Below, piece after piece: positions 22,407 to 32,614 of a DNA stretch of 33,543 nt. Source of the stretch: Reticulitermes lucifugus (Eukaryota > Arthropoda > Insecta > Blattodea > Rhinotermitidae). The stretch is from contig JAKCWW010001687.1 in NCBI GenBank assembly GCA_026260175.1, positions 8,364 through 41,906 of the forward strand, in the 5' to 3' direction. The position numbers and the translations under genes are program-made. Below the pieces are notes generated by a model that worked only from the letters and a program-made list of their open reading frames with translations, made no database searches and was not told the origin of the DNA. Positions within the stretch are counted from its first letter, which is position 1, and the number at the start of each line of letters is the position of its first letter.

Positions 22407-22573
22407 GAAGGTAAAGGTAAAGCTATCCCATTACAGGCCTGGGCAGGCCCTTAAGAATCTAGCAGTTCGAGGCTTCCAGAATTTCTAGACAGTCGGCACG
22501 TGAAGGTGGTAACATTGTCAGCCCTATGCACCGGCCATGTTTAACCCCCGGAGATATCCCTGGTGCTCATTTT
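22407..22573 (-). repeat. SINE family 2, 5'-truncated copy with perfect 13-bp target duplication
   Basis: Tail GGTAAAGGTAAAG, a GGCCTGGGCAGGCC hairpin, a GACAGTCGGCACGTGAAGG body block and CACCGGCCATGTTTAACCCC match the copy at 31428-31689. The tRNA-like head is missing. The insertion is bounded exactly by AAACAGTCCCAGT at 22394-22406 and 22574-22586. This proves that the missing head was lost during integration, not by later decay. Confidence 0.9.
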
Positions 22574-22586
22574 AAACAGTCCCAGT

Positions 22587-23114
22587 TACGAAACAGAATG
22601 TAACTGTAGTTGTATATTGACCCGTACGTATGTCATATTATCGGTATTATTATTTTAAATGCTATAGCTGTTGAACTACTTTTAGAAGAATAACATATTT
22701 ATTTTGTGTTAACAAAAATCTGGAAATACAAATGTACGACGAAGCCTTTCTTAAGACCCTCATTTTTATTTCACGTGGGTTATTTAAGAAGGAATTAACA
22801 GGAGAGTAGAGAAAATTAAACAGACGGTACCCACATAACTTGTGCCGTTCACTTCATATTCTTGCTGTGATTATTAAATCAGGATAAGGTGACTGTGACA
22901 CACAGCGCGAATCTCAGAAAATACAGATTTATATAACGTTATGTGTTGCATTACACCTTCAGATTCTGTTAGCTGAGAACTGTGTTCTGTTTCTCTACAG
23001 CTCTGACTCATGGCTGTTCCTTCGACACACGTTTTCAGTGACCTTGGACTAAGTGTGTAAGTGACGAACTTATTGAATCGATGATGTGTGATATAACTTT
23101 AAGGCTGGCGGATG
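22587..23114. other. No recognisable gene
   Basis: AT-rich sequence with no open frame above 60 codons, and no repeats or motifs I can defend. Confidence 0.5.
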
Positions 23115-23232
23115 TTTGATTTAACGACGCTGTCAGTTGGTAAGGATTATGTAACGTCACTGGTAGGTGAATGAATGTGGGATTATACTGATGGGCACAA
23201 ACCGAAGTACTCGGAGAAAAACCTGCCCCATT
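23115..23232 (-). repeat. Fragment of another SINE family (ACGACGC type)
   Basis: TTTGATTTAACGACGCTGTCAG, spelled out in pieces at 23114-23135, is followed by GGTAAGGATTATGTAACGTC, GGTGAATGAATGTGGGATTA and GGAGAAAAACCTGCCCCA. This succession matches, from memory, a SINE family widespread in insects whose tRNA-like head would lie to the right. The head is absent here. A tiny similar piece is at about 5985-6007. The assignment depends on recall, so it is tentative. Confidence 0.45.
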
Positions 23233-23404
23233 GCTACTTTATTATTGCCTTTGCTTTTTTGAAAACGGAAGGTTCATCACTTGTCACAAAAGACCACCGT
23301 TAAGAACGGTCCCCTGCTAATCCTTTGCGGTCAGTTACCTCACATTAAATTTATTTGAAATTATTATCGGTAGTATTAGTATTATTAGTATTGGTGGTGA
23401 TGGT

Positions 23405-23455
23405 ACTACTACTACTACTACTACTACTAGTAGTAGTAGTAGTAGTAGTAGTAGT
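23405..23455. repeat. (ACT)8(AGT)9 palindromic microsatellite
   Basis: Eight uninterrupted ACT units run directly into nine AGT units. The first 48 bp (23405-23452) therefore form a perfect palindrome with no loop. The preceding 23368-23404 is a degenerate AGT/GGT tract. The 68-codon plus frame here (poly-Leu/Val) is an artefact of the repeat. Confidence 0.95.
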
Positions 23456-24488
23456 CATAGTAATGAAAATAGTATATTCCCTACGCCCCTGCCAGTGTCA
23501 GATGTTGAGAATCCGAGTTCCTCTTTTTATTAGTTACAGAAGAATTCTAGGAATTACATAAATCAGTCTCTTGTGTTTATTAGATATGCTTCTGTGATAC
23601 TAAAGTTTCTATCCGTCTACATGCGGTGGTTATAAAGTGACCATTTCCTGCTGTGAGATTTTATTAAAAATATATTTCTTAATTTTTTGTAGGTTCTTGG
23701 TTGAAGGTTAAAAGTTGAAAACTCATTCGTCTGTACTTGAAAAACAATCCTTGAAGTTTCTCGGCATGGGGTAGAAACATCGTATCTGTTTTAAGTACGA
23801 CTAAGCACGTCTTGGCTGCAAGAGACTAAACAGAAAGTAGTCTTCAACTTCTACTACGTTAATATATCGTAACCGGAGAATATTACAACGCGTATTCTAT
23901 CAAACCTTTTGTTTTGTCTCCGTCTCATCTCTTTTGTCGTTCCAGCTTTCCATTTTCTTCTTTACTTTTCTTCCACGGCTGCTTCATTTCGTCTCTGTAG
24001 TCAGGGGAACAGTTGCCGTTTTTGTCATTTTTTATTCTAGCAGTAAATCCTGCTACTGATGTAAGTCCTGAGAAAAGAAACAGAGGTGGAAGAGAAACTT
24101 AGGAACAAGAGAGAATGCATATTAGAAACAGATTTCAAATGTTTTTCGTGCACTGTTATAAAAATAAAGAAAACGTAAAGTAAAACAAATAAAAATTAAG
24201 GAAGAAGATGGGATAAGAGACAGAAGGTACAAACATTAAGTTGCCTAAATTTGAAATTAGATTTTATTCTTCATAACCCTGTATTATTTTACTTCTGCTT
24301 CTTAAATCGAATTCGATCTGAAGGAGAACAAAGAGAATGAAATATAACGTAACATGCGGATGACATAAAAATACAATATCTTCCCGTGTAGACTGTTGTT
24401 TCTGACAGTCTTGTTGTGCATATTTATAAGGAACTTAGAGTGTATTATTCGAGACAGTTGATCTTCTCACGTTGACCTGTTGTGTTTG
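23456..24488. other. No recognisable gene
   Basis: Contains a pyrimidine-rich segment (23910-24000) and A-rich segments (24060-24250). No open frame above 60 codons and no identifiable elements. Confidence 0.5.
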
Positions 24489-24509
24489 ACACACACACAC
24501 ACACACACA
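24489..24509 (+). repeat. (AC)n microsatellite
   Basis: Ten uninterrupted AC units followed by A. Confidence 0.95.
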
Positions 24510-25397
24510 GTTCATCATCAAGGAATACAGAACAGAACAGGTAAGTGCATTACAGAAACTGGATGACTGTGTGACTGTCTACATAGCATAGGGCCTGCCT
24601 TCAGTACTTTATTTATAATAGCCTTCAATAAATTCGCTGTTGTTTATTGACTGTATACTTATGTGAAGACAGTATGATCAGTCTGCGATGCTGCGTCGTT
24701 TCGGCTGGTAGTGAACCAACTTTTCGGAGTTCTGTGTCGGAAATATCGGTAATTGCTTATGATTGTAGATTTCTTCAGACAGTATTCAGTCTAAAATCAA
24801 CTATCATATCCGTCGAACGCAGCTTACGAGTATATCGTAGTAGTGTAAAACCCAACGACATGTAAACGCCTTCGGTTTTCAGTGAGCCATCGTCAAGCTA
24901 TGTATAAGAAAGTAGCAAGATAAAGTTTTACAACTGCAAACTGTCTTTTTATACATATTTAATATTATCAAATATAAAACACTGTAACCGTAAGACCTGT
25001 ATATACATATATAATATACGTATAAAATGACGGCTTGGGATTTTAGCTGTACATCATATAGAAGAAGTTGTCTTATCTTGATAAAATAATGTAGGTTTGG
25101 AGATAGTGTTCAGATATAAGTTGGTCAAATGTGGCGGATGTGGCGTGTATGGTCACGGAATACTTGAATATCAGTGTCGAATTCTTTATTAAAAGTATGA
25201 GTATTCACCCTTTGTTCAGTCGAAATGAGGAGTCATGTATCACTGATACATGTAATTAGTTCTGTAAAACATAACCCCTTTAAGAATAAAATTCTTAAAT
25301 ATTTGACGTACATAATATTGGATTCCGACATTAAACATGTCGCCCTTTGTCCAAATCTCACTGCCCAGGTGATATATTTGGACATCAGGCGACAGGA
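24510..25397. other. No recognisable gene; one donor-like site
   Basis: CAG|GTAAGT at 24538-24546 is a full consensus 5' splice site on plus, but upstream sequence has no convincing acceptor or exon. On the minus strand near 24867-24900 a TTGACGATGGCTC...CCGAAGG string is a weak variant of the hammerhead-like motif. Frames of 62-72 codons are unremarkable. Confidence 0.45.
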
Positions 25398-25510
25398 TTA
25401 TCATCAGGCTTGAGTATATAAAAATGGCGAGTCAAATACCCTGAATTGTCATATTTATATTTATATATTTGCACCTGATGATTACCCTTAAATGTCGAAA
25501 CATGTATCGT
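25398..25510. repeat. Degraded outward pair of CTGATGA motifs
   Basis: On plus, CTGATGA (25475-25481) is followed by TTACCC... and TCGAAACATGTATCG (25495-25509). On minus, CTGATGA (plus 25401-25407) is followed by TAATCCTGTCG and then diverges, losing GAAAC. The pair is head-to-head, as in the better-preserved inverted elements. Pairing within stem II is poor, so this is at most a relic. The outer boundaries are unknown. Confidence 0.35.
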
Positions 25511-26329
25511 TTTATAAAATTTTTTTTATAACAAAAGGAAGTTTTGTTAACTAAAACTGTCTTTATTATTTTGATTGTAGGTATAATCCTGTATGAATAT
25601 TTATGTATAATTTGACAAGCAGCTATGAACATTGCAGGTTACATTTCTCTATGTAATTGTTACTACAGAAGTGTCTAATATATAGGGCCCTGTAATATTT
25701 GTGTCACCATCCTTGTCTGTGGTTTTTACATTCACGAGTGCATGAAATATCCATTGTTTCAATTTATAACGTGGTGTTGAATTTTCTGTATTTATTGTTT
25801 CAGGTAAGTTCGAAGGGTGATCCACTGTGTGATGTGTGACGTGCTCCTCCAGCCATATTGGAATCCAATTAGCGGAAATCCTCAGAGGTTTGTTCTGCAG
25901 TTTCAGTCATTTTCCTACTTGCCAGCTGGCGGGAAATATATCTACAGCTGTGTATACATAATACAGGTAAATAAATGGTGATAATGTACCTCTGAGTAGT
26001 TCATGCATACAGGTAACACAATTAGAAACGACCTGAATTTAAACGGGAACGCAAAAGTATTTTGCACTCAGAAATACACAGGTTTTCCCAACCTCTGATT
26101 TGACTTTTTTCTAGAAAAATTACTAAAGTATCTCCACTGTCCATTGGCTGTATTGAAATACGCGTATCGTCACCGGCCTCTTTCGTAGTACTCTAGGGCT
26201 CAAACCGTCTTCACGACAGCACACCATTGGACCCTATTTCGTGCCAGCTGAGACCTTTCACCGTTTCACTGTTTATCTAAGATCTATATTGATGTAATAA
26301 TTTTATCTACATTCATTTAGGGAGCCGAG
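25511..26329. other. No recognisable gene; candidate recursive splice site inside
   Basis: AT-rich sequence with no open frame of interest. It contains the juxtaposed acceptor/donor at 25785-25809, listed separately. No repeats recognised. Confidence 0.45.
25785..25809 (+). other. Juxtaposed 3'/5' splice consensus (recursive-splice-like)
   Basis: A pyrimidine-rich run, TTTTCTGTATTTATTGTTTC, ends in AG at 25803, directly followed by GTAAGT (25804-25809). The sequence therefore reads as an acceptor (YnCAG) fused to a perfect donor (CAG|GTAAGT) with no exon between. In insects such zero-nucleotide exons subdivide very long introns. Branch-point-like TTATAAC lies about 35 nt upstream (from 25764). 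It may also be chance. Confidence 0.35.
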
Positions 26330-26616
26330 ACTGGGAGCTGGGAGAGCATAGTCGCTTAGAGTGACTAGGCTACGCGCTGGGAAACCGAGAAATCGTGGTC
26401 CGATTCTCTGCTGGGGCAAGAAATTTTGTTTCCTCTCTGAGACATCCACGCCGACTATGGAGCCCACCAAGCCATGTATTCTATGGGTAATGGGGGACTA
26501 TATTCCGAGGGTAAAGCGGGCGGGACTTGAAGTTGACGACTCACCTACAAGGAGCTGTAACTCCACTCCCACTCACGCCTTTGTGGCGTGCACGGGAAGA
26601 ACTTTACCTTTATCGA
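26330..26616 (+). repeat. SINE family 3, plus-strand copy
   Basis: The tRNA-like head on plus has an A-box-like AGCATAGTCGCTTAGAGTG (from 26345) and a B-box-like GGTCCGATTCTC (26397-26408). The body starts GGGGCAAGAAATTTTGTTTCC. The 3' end has a GCCTTTGTGGC hairpin and GAACTTTACCTTTAT (26578-26612), the same kind of tail as families 1 and 2. A 105-codon plus frame here is only a reading of the SINE. The target duplication is not clear. Confidence 0.65.
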
Positions 26617-27602
26617 ACCTACAGCTATTTAACTCACGTGATCTCTTATCGTGTGTTTTTCCGAATAAAATGCTGTAATCTTAATAATGCGTGTTACATG
26701 TCCAGTCTATCCCCATCTTGAATTATTGCTGAACAAGATCAGTCTAACACAAATTATAAAACCCTTAATCCTATGTAGTTTTTTCTACTTTCCTATTACA
26801 TTTTTAGCCCCACTTTATTGTCGGACCTACCGCATCTGTAGACCAATCTTTACACCATAGGCAAAAAAGTGTATAAATATTTTATTCTAACCTTCATGAG
26901 AACCCTTAAACAATAAGCTTCAAATGCATAATCCGTAGTAATATTCCATCGAAAGACCTTCATTTAAAAAGCACCCCCCCCCCCCACCAACATACACCAC
27001 TTTACCATAAAGCATGTCTGCTGCACGGTTTTACGATCCAACCACAAAACCAAATGGTCACTAAACACATTTCGCTAAGTGCATCTCCCATGTCTTGTAA
27101 TATGAGGGAAGCCGTTCGGACCATGTGAAATCTTCAAGACCATGCAGCAATATAAGATTTAGTAAGGTTTTTATTAAAACTGGACAGCCATAGTGAGGAC
27201 AAGAAGAAGTCAGGCAAACGTTTACCCATGGCATTAGGAACACCGTTATGGCCCGTACATCATCTTGTGAGACCATAACAGTGCCTTGTTTTGAGTGTCC
27301 AAATTCTGAACGCTCAGGACAAGAGACTTTTCTTCCCTCACTTCTGTAAGGCATGAGATCTTTGTGTTTAGAAAGATCAGAATAATCCTGCGATTTTCTC
27401 ACATCTACATTTGGTGTGGTTTCTGGAACAGCATGACTGTTCAATTATGAAAACACTGGGTACAAACTGGCCTTCGTAGTTTTCTTCGATTTAGTTATTG
27501 TAATTACATATTTCTTGTTTTTCATGCGTTTATGTTTAATTTCTATATTGTTTATTCTTTAATTTTTTGCTTTATATTTTATTTATCCATTGGTTTATTT
27601 GG
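26617..27602. other. No recognisable gene
   Basis: A C12 homopolymer is at 26974-26985. A 127-codon minus frame (27061-27444) opens with TTG, not ATG, directly after a stop. Its first ATG would leave 97 codons. Its composition is protein-like, but I recognise no family, so I do not call it a gene. Confidence 0.45.
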
Positions 27603-27800
27603 GAGTTGAAAGACCCAGAGTTTGATTCCCATCAGGAACAAGAATTTCTGTCTTCCTCGCCACGTCCTGACTGACCCTTGGACTCATTCACCTTGGTATC
27701 CATTTGTACCTTTAGTTCGAGGCTCAAACGACCAGTCCGTTAAGTTGATCACGCACTACGCATTAGGGTCAAGGTTAAGAAGGTATGGAGGTTTACCTCA
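27603..27800 (+). repeat. SINE-like fragment related to family 3
   Basis: The B-box-like GAGTTTGATTCCC (27618-27630) is followed by AACAAGAATTTCTGTCTTCCTC. This parallels the segment after the B-box in 26330-26616 (GGGGCAAGAAATTTTGTTTCC). The A-box side is missing or degenerate, and the right end lacks the CTTTACCTTT tail. Assignment is tentative. Confidence 0.4.
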
Positions 27801-28757
27801 CCACTACCTGTACAACTTCTTATGATGATTGTACACAGGTGAAAATGTGTCTTCGTTATTTACTCCTCATTCATTTACTACGTTTATCTTCATGTTTTGA
27901 CTTATTTATTTACCTATTAAATTAGTGTTCTTAAACATCCACTCTTATTACTCGTTTTTATGTTCCTAACTAAATAATCCATCATTGAATACACTATACT
28001 TAGTTTACTCAGCCACACAGCACTTAGTGAAGCTGAAGTTACTTCATGTCTAAGCAGAACACCACAAAATCTTATAGGGGGCTGGAAGCACAGCTCTTCT
28101 CCTTATAAATCTGCGTATTGGACGAAGATTGGTGGACATTCTCCCAGGATAAGAGCACACGGAATCCACTGTTTGTGAGACTCAGTGAGCCCGACAGCCG
28201 GTGCGAAGAACATGAACTTTGTTGGAAATGTAACCACTGCTCCAGCTAGCTACACACTCAACGAAATTTCGCAGTCATTTGAAAAAACTTAAGAAGCCCA
28301 GAAGTGCACTACAAACTGATGTTCCACTGTCCTTGCAGCGCAGTATTTTTCTCCTCGTTTCATATTAGAATTGTTCCCCGGCGTTTTCTGGAAAGGAGGG
28401 TGGCCTTCTGTGTTATCTTTAAAAGAAAGCTACATTTCAATTTCATGACGCATAGAGTAGGTCATGTATTTCATGACGGGGAGGCCTGGCCTCACGCCAA
28501 GATGAAAGGAAAGAGCACCAGCTGGCTGTGTCAGCGACACGCAGGGGGGTTCCCCGTTGCTACAAGTGTAGAGCCTACCTGTTACTGCGCAGGGTTGCCA
28601 ATCATTACTACCCAGAAAACTCTGGTTTTAAAATAAGGCCATATATTTGAAGAGAAATGACAACAAGTAACGTGCTTTATAAAAATACACATCTCGTATC
28701 AAGTAGTTCAACTGCCAGGCATGTTGGCATCCCTGCGGAGTGTCTATTAAAGCACTC
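27801..28757. other. No recognisable gene
   Basis: A 110-codon plus frame (28304-28636) shows no motif. CAGGGTTGCCA at 28593-28603 resembles some hAT termini but has no partner in range. A GAGGCCTGGCCTC near-palindrome lies near 28480. Confidence 0.45.
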
Positions 28758-28810
28758 CGCCTGTCCGTTCGTAACAACTGGAGAACTGCTGAACGGATTT
28801 CCGTGAAATT
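28758..28810 (-). repeat. Dispersed repeat fragment, partner of 5010-5062
   Basis: On the minus strand it reads ATTTCACGGAAATCCGTTCA at the start and ACGGACAGGCGG at the end. Its length equals that of the plus-strand copy at 5010-5062, with about 37 of 53 bases shared. Confidence 0.55.
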
Positions 28811-30265
28811 TGTTATTGGAGAGTTTTAGGACAAATTGTGGAGCTGCTTTATTTGTAGCTGAAATCGGACAGAAATAACCGACACTACACGAAGACAAAA
28901 AGCCATTCCCGCACTGAATCTGCCTAAGGCGCTAAATATTTACGACGACGCAAAATGTTTCTTTCAGGAGTTCTACAGAGGGATGTGATAGGCCTAAAAG
29001 TTTTATTCTTGGCACATTTGTCGGTACTACTTATGGTTCTCGAGACAATTAAACAAAAGTAACAAAAAGTCAACCAGAGTTCCGCACATAGGCTTGTGAG
29101 TCGTCCCACACGAAGAACTAACGTCTGGATTGCTGTCGTAATACGCTGACATCAGATTCCTTTTGTACTAGTGCTGTAATCGTATTAAAAGAGACTTATA
29201 AGGATATGAATATTAAACAACCTAGGCGTATATACGGGGCCGGCTTATCACAAATCATATTATGTATTGTAATGAAGAAGCCTTTTATCACGTGACATGG
29301 GACTAAAATGAAACTCATGTCCTAATAACCGACTGACGAAAGACACATAATGACGTCAGCAGTCATCGCACCGTGCGTTACCCCTGTTATATTGATTTAA
29401 ATCGAGGAACACTCCAAAGTACAACAACGTTGTCAGTTGGAACTAGCTTCACTCCGTAACAAAAAAAAAAAAAGGAAAATGCGTAATTCTGCCATTCGAA
29501 CAAAAGTGCTGTTCTTGAACAACGAAAACATGTTCTCTTTTCGTTGTACTCTGTTGTCATACTTCAGTTTATGGTCCAGAGCATTGCACTGTATTTGCTC
29601 CTTGTTCCACATCCTTGACTGCAGAGAAGTGAGGATGGTGCTGACAGTAGTCTGGTTTTCAAAGGGGGTTGGGTGAGGGACAGCATCTCAACAGAGAAAA
29701 CAAAGAATAAAGTTTTCGCTATTGTAACAATGAAACTCGCCATTAATGAAATATGGTGAACTGACATGACATATCAGGTAAGCAGCAGAATGATTCTGGT
29801 TATTTTCAGAAAAAGACGCCCTTAACACAGGATGTGTGGAGTAGAGAAGGGTTGGATGCCTCTTGGATTTAATGCCCCATAAGAAAGCAGTTCGTAAGTC
29901 TCTCACGTTCACATTTTAAAGTTGTAGCAGTTCTGTAAGAGACTCCATCCCCTCATCATCCTTCTGGCGAATGTCCTTTCGTGGCCCACTGTACGGCATA
30001 GAATCTTTTCTTTCATTTGAACCCATTTCCCTTCCCTCCCTCCATTGGAACTGTCTCTCTGTTTAATGGATATACTGGAGAAAAATAAAGCCAGAACGTT
30101 TTAGTTATGAAATAGGAATGCAGAGTAATGGTGTGGATAGACTGCACTTGATTTATGAGATCCGGTTGTGAAAATATGTGAAGATAATATTGCTTTGGGT
30201 TAGTGCGTGCAATTGTATGGATTTAGCACGCAAATGTGTTGAAATGGTAAAGCAGGGTTAAATAT
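28811..30265. other. No recognisable gene
   Basis: Short frames only (61-79 codons). An A13 run is at 29461-29473, one TAGGCCTA at 28989-28996, and a weak donor-like CAG|GTAAGC at 29775-29783. Nothing else is supportable. Confidence 0.5.
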
Positions 30266-30657
30266 TAGCAGTATTATAACCAACAAATTCACTTTTTGTA
30301 TTTCTGTTACACTTTTACCCTACATATGTTTCGGCTGTGGTCCAGCCATCATCACGGTACACTTGCAGGTTCACTTCACTGGCACTGGTTCATTTGGTAA
30401 TTATCACACGTTATCACAATGTTTTTGGTTTTTGTAGCTTCTGTTCACTCTCCAATGCAGGTTGTATTGTGATGACGTGTGATAATACCAAATGAACCAG
30501 TGCCAGTGAAGTGAACCTACTAGTGTAATCCTGATGATGGCTGGACCACAGCCGAAACATATGTAGGGTAAAAGTGTAAAAGAAATACAAAAAGTGCATT
30601 TGTTGGTTATAATACTGCTAATTGAATTAAAATGCACTGTGAAAATAACGTGGAAAA
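30266..30657. mobile_element. Inverted-arm element with hammerhead-like cores and 13-bp target duplication
   Basis: Two 157-bp arms (30264-30420 and 30466-30622) are reverse complements with only about ten differences, around a 45-nt loop. The exact direct repeat CAGGGTTAAATAT flanks the element (30253-30265 and 30658-30670). The right arm is followed by a 35-nt tail before the second duplication, while the left arm starts at the first. Each arm carries GGCTG-GACCA-CAGCC followed by GAAACATATGTAGGG, pointing outward. The right copy has an intact CTGATGA box and the left has GTGATGA. The high arm identity suggests a fairly recent insertion. No protein is encoded; the 61- and 77-codon minus frames are readings of the arms. 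A non-autonomous Penelope-like derivative is my inference. Confidence 0.8.
30531..30570 (+). ncRNA. Hammerhead-like core in right arm (candidate)
   Basis: CTGATGA (30531-30537), a single T, stem II GGCTG/CAGCC (30539-30543 with 30549-30553, loop GACCA), GAAAC (30554-30558), ATAT and GTA (30563-30565). Stem I with upstream TAATC is interrupted by a mismatch. The left arm (minus, plus 30321-30355) keeps the same stem II and GAAAC but has GTGATGA. The extra T before stem II is shared with 19780-19821. Confidence 0.4.
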
Positions 30658-30670
30658 CAGGGTTAAATAT

Positions 30671-31427
30671 GTTTAAAGAATTACATGAAGCGTCCGTGAA
30701 TTGGTTGGAGGTACGTACAATAAATATGTTTGTATAGGAACGGTACTTTGGGCTACAGCGTTTTTATTGGTAATACTATCACCACGAAGCAGAGTGCTGA
30801 ATGAAAACTGATAGTTGCGCAGAAGGCCAAGAAATTGTCCGTCTTTTATGGAACACGAAATTTCATTGCCGCGTTCACAACGTCTGCCACTGGCCCCTAT
30901 TCATGGCCAAATTACTTAGTCCATATTTTGCATTTCCATTTCTTTAAAGACTAATTACCCCTTCAACTTGTAGTTCTCGGAAATTGTTATTTGGATGTTC
31001 TGTTAATTAGGCCTGCATCCATGACTGACTCAAGCCCCCTTTGTGGTACTTCCCCCATACGCTGGGGCTGATGGAAAACTTACATAATTAAATAGGTGAC
31101 GCTGGTAGTTGTGAAGGTACAGACAATAAGTAAAAACAAATGTCGAGACATTATACACGTTTATAAGGACTTGTTGACATTTACAATAAATAAGGTGTGA
31201 CGCAGTGCGACTTGAGACATTGACATGTCTTGGTGTAGCCACTTAACCTCAAAAGGGAGAAGTGGTGGTATTCTCCAGGGAGAATCCGGTGGAGAAGACA
31301 TTAGGGGGTGAAGGATGTCACAGTAGACTTGAAACGGGGTTCTACAAGTTCATTTCTAAGCCAGAATGTAGTAGAATGTGACAGGATTGCTTCGATTTCT
31401 GTTTGCCGGACTGAACAACCGAAGTAA
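30671..31427. other. No recognisable gene
   Basis: A 70-codon minus frame (31030-31242) has no motif. A G-rich stretch lies at 31252-31315. Nothing is identifiable. Confidence 0.5.
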
Positions 31428-31689
31428 AAGGTAAAGCAATCCCTGTACAGGCCTAAAGGGTTCCAGGAGGCTGAGGCTCCCAGGTATCAAGACAGTCGAC
31501 ACATGAAGGTGGTAAGGTTATCAGCCTACGCACTGGCCGCCTTTAATTCCCCAAGAAATATTCCTGTTACTCATTTCGTTTAGGGGCTGAGGGCCCGAAG
31601 GATTATGTCAATGAAAAATTCCAATGACACCATCGGGAATCGAGCCCGCGTCCCGCAGTGCCTCAACCAACTGCACCACCGCGTGCCCC
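31428..31689 (-). repeat. SINE family 2, full-length copy
   Basis: On the minus strand the tRNA-like head begins GGGGCACGCGGTGGTGCAG with an A-box at GGTGCAGTTGGTTGAGGC and a B-box GGCTCGATTCCC (plus 31635-31647). A body follows, shared with 22407-22573, then the hairpin CCCTTTAGGCCTGTACAGGG and a CTTTACCTTTT tail (31428-31437). The head differs from that of family 1, while tail and part of the body (GGCCGCCTTTAATTCCCC) are shared. No clean target duplication was seen. Confidence 0.85.
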
Positions 31690-32614
31690 GAACTAATAGT
31701 TAAGCCTACAGTTGTGAAGTTTTCAATAGAGCTTTGCTCATTAAAAATTGTTACCACCACTGTGCTCCCTTGTAAGGTATGATTTTACACATCCAGGCGG
31801 CGGGAAGTCGTGTACACTGTTTCATGTTTAATGAGCAACGAAACCAAAAGTGTTGAAAAACTAAACCCCTGGAAAAGGCATAACATAGAACTGTAGTAGC
31901 TACGAAAGTTGGGGGAACACAACATAAGAGAAGTTAAACAAGAGGCACGTTAATTTCCTACAGCAGATCCAAAAGTCACGTACCAGCATATGAAAGGCTG
32001 TTACTGGTTTTGACGATTTTGATTCGAGTGTCATTCGACTAGATATTTGTGATTTCTACAAGAGTGAGCCTTTTTCCCGACTGATTAGACAAAATCTAGC
32101 AAGTTCCGTAGACTTAAAAGTCGGACAGTTCTGAGAAGCATTGTGGCGTCATTTCTGAATCAGGGGTTTAGTTTAACTACAACGCGCAGTCAGATTTTAA
32201 TTGAGAAACGTGTATCTTTTCTTGGAGACCTAGCGATGTAGGCGAAAAAGGAAGTAAATTTTATGTGGGGATGAAAATTGCATGCTCTCCTGTCATGTAT
32301 CGGGAACTCATAGAGTGGCGGTTCAAGTCAGGGTTTTATCAATTTGAAAGATTTATAGTATACTGACAGGGAAATGGATTTGTTTCTAATTATAGCCAAA
32401 CCAGTGGACATTTATCATTGTTATATGAACTCGAAGGATGAAAATAGCTGCATGAAAAGATAATTTGACGTGTCCAACTACATTCTATGGCTGGGACCAA
32501 CAATACAACATATCATAAGTTTCGAATTGGAAGAGTCCCAATAATTTGGCTTGGTGAGCACATCTGAACCCTCAGTTGTACAAATGGTCCCGAATCCAGT
32601 CTAGTGTTAAATGC
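31690..32614. other. No recognisable gene
   Basis: AT-rich sequence with no open frame above 60 codons until the SINE at 32615. No repeats or motifs I can defend. Confidence 0.5.

Noticed and set aside
23355-23561. Apparent signal peptide or membrane protein (poly-Leu/Val)
   Set aside because: It is the translation of the (ACT)/(AGT) microsatellite.
24867-24900. Minus-strand TTGACGATGGCTC...CCGAAGG as another hammerhead-like copy
   Set aside because: The GAAAC box is altered and stem II does not pair. Kept only as a note.
27061-27444. 127-codon minus-strand frame with protein-like composition
   Set aside because: Starts at TTG directly after a stop. No splice context or family recognised. 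Could be a decayed exon or retroelement fragment, but nothing in the sequence shows it.
28593-28603. CAGGGTTGCCA as a hAT terminus
   Set aside because: No matching inverted end or octamer duplication found within range.
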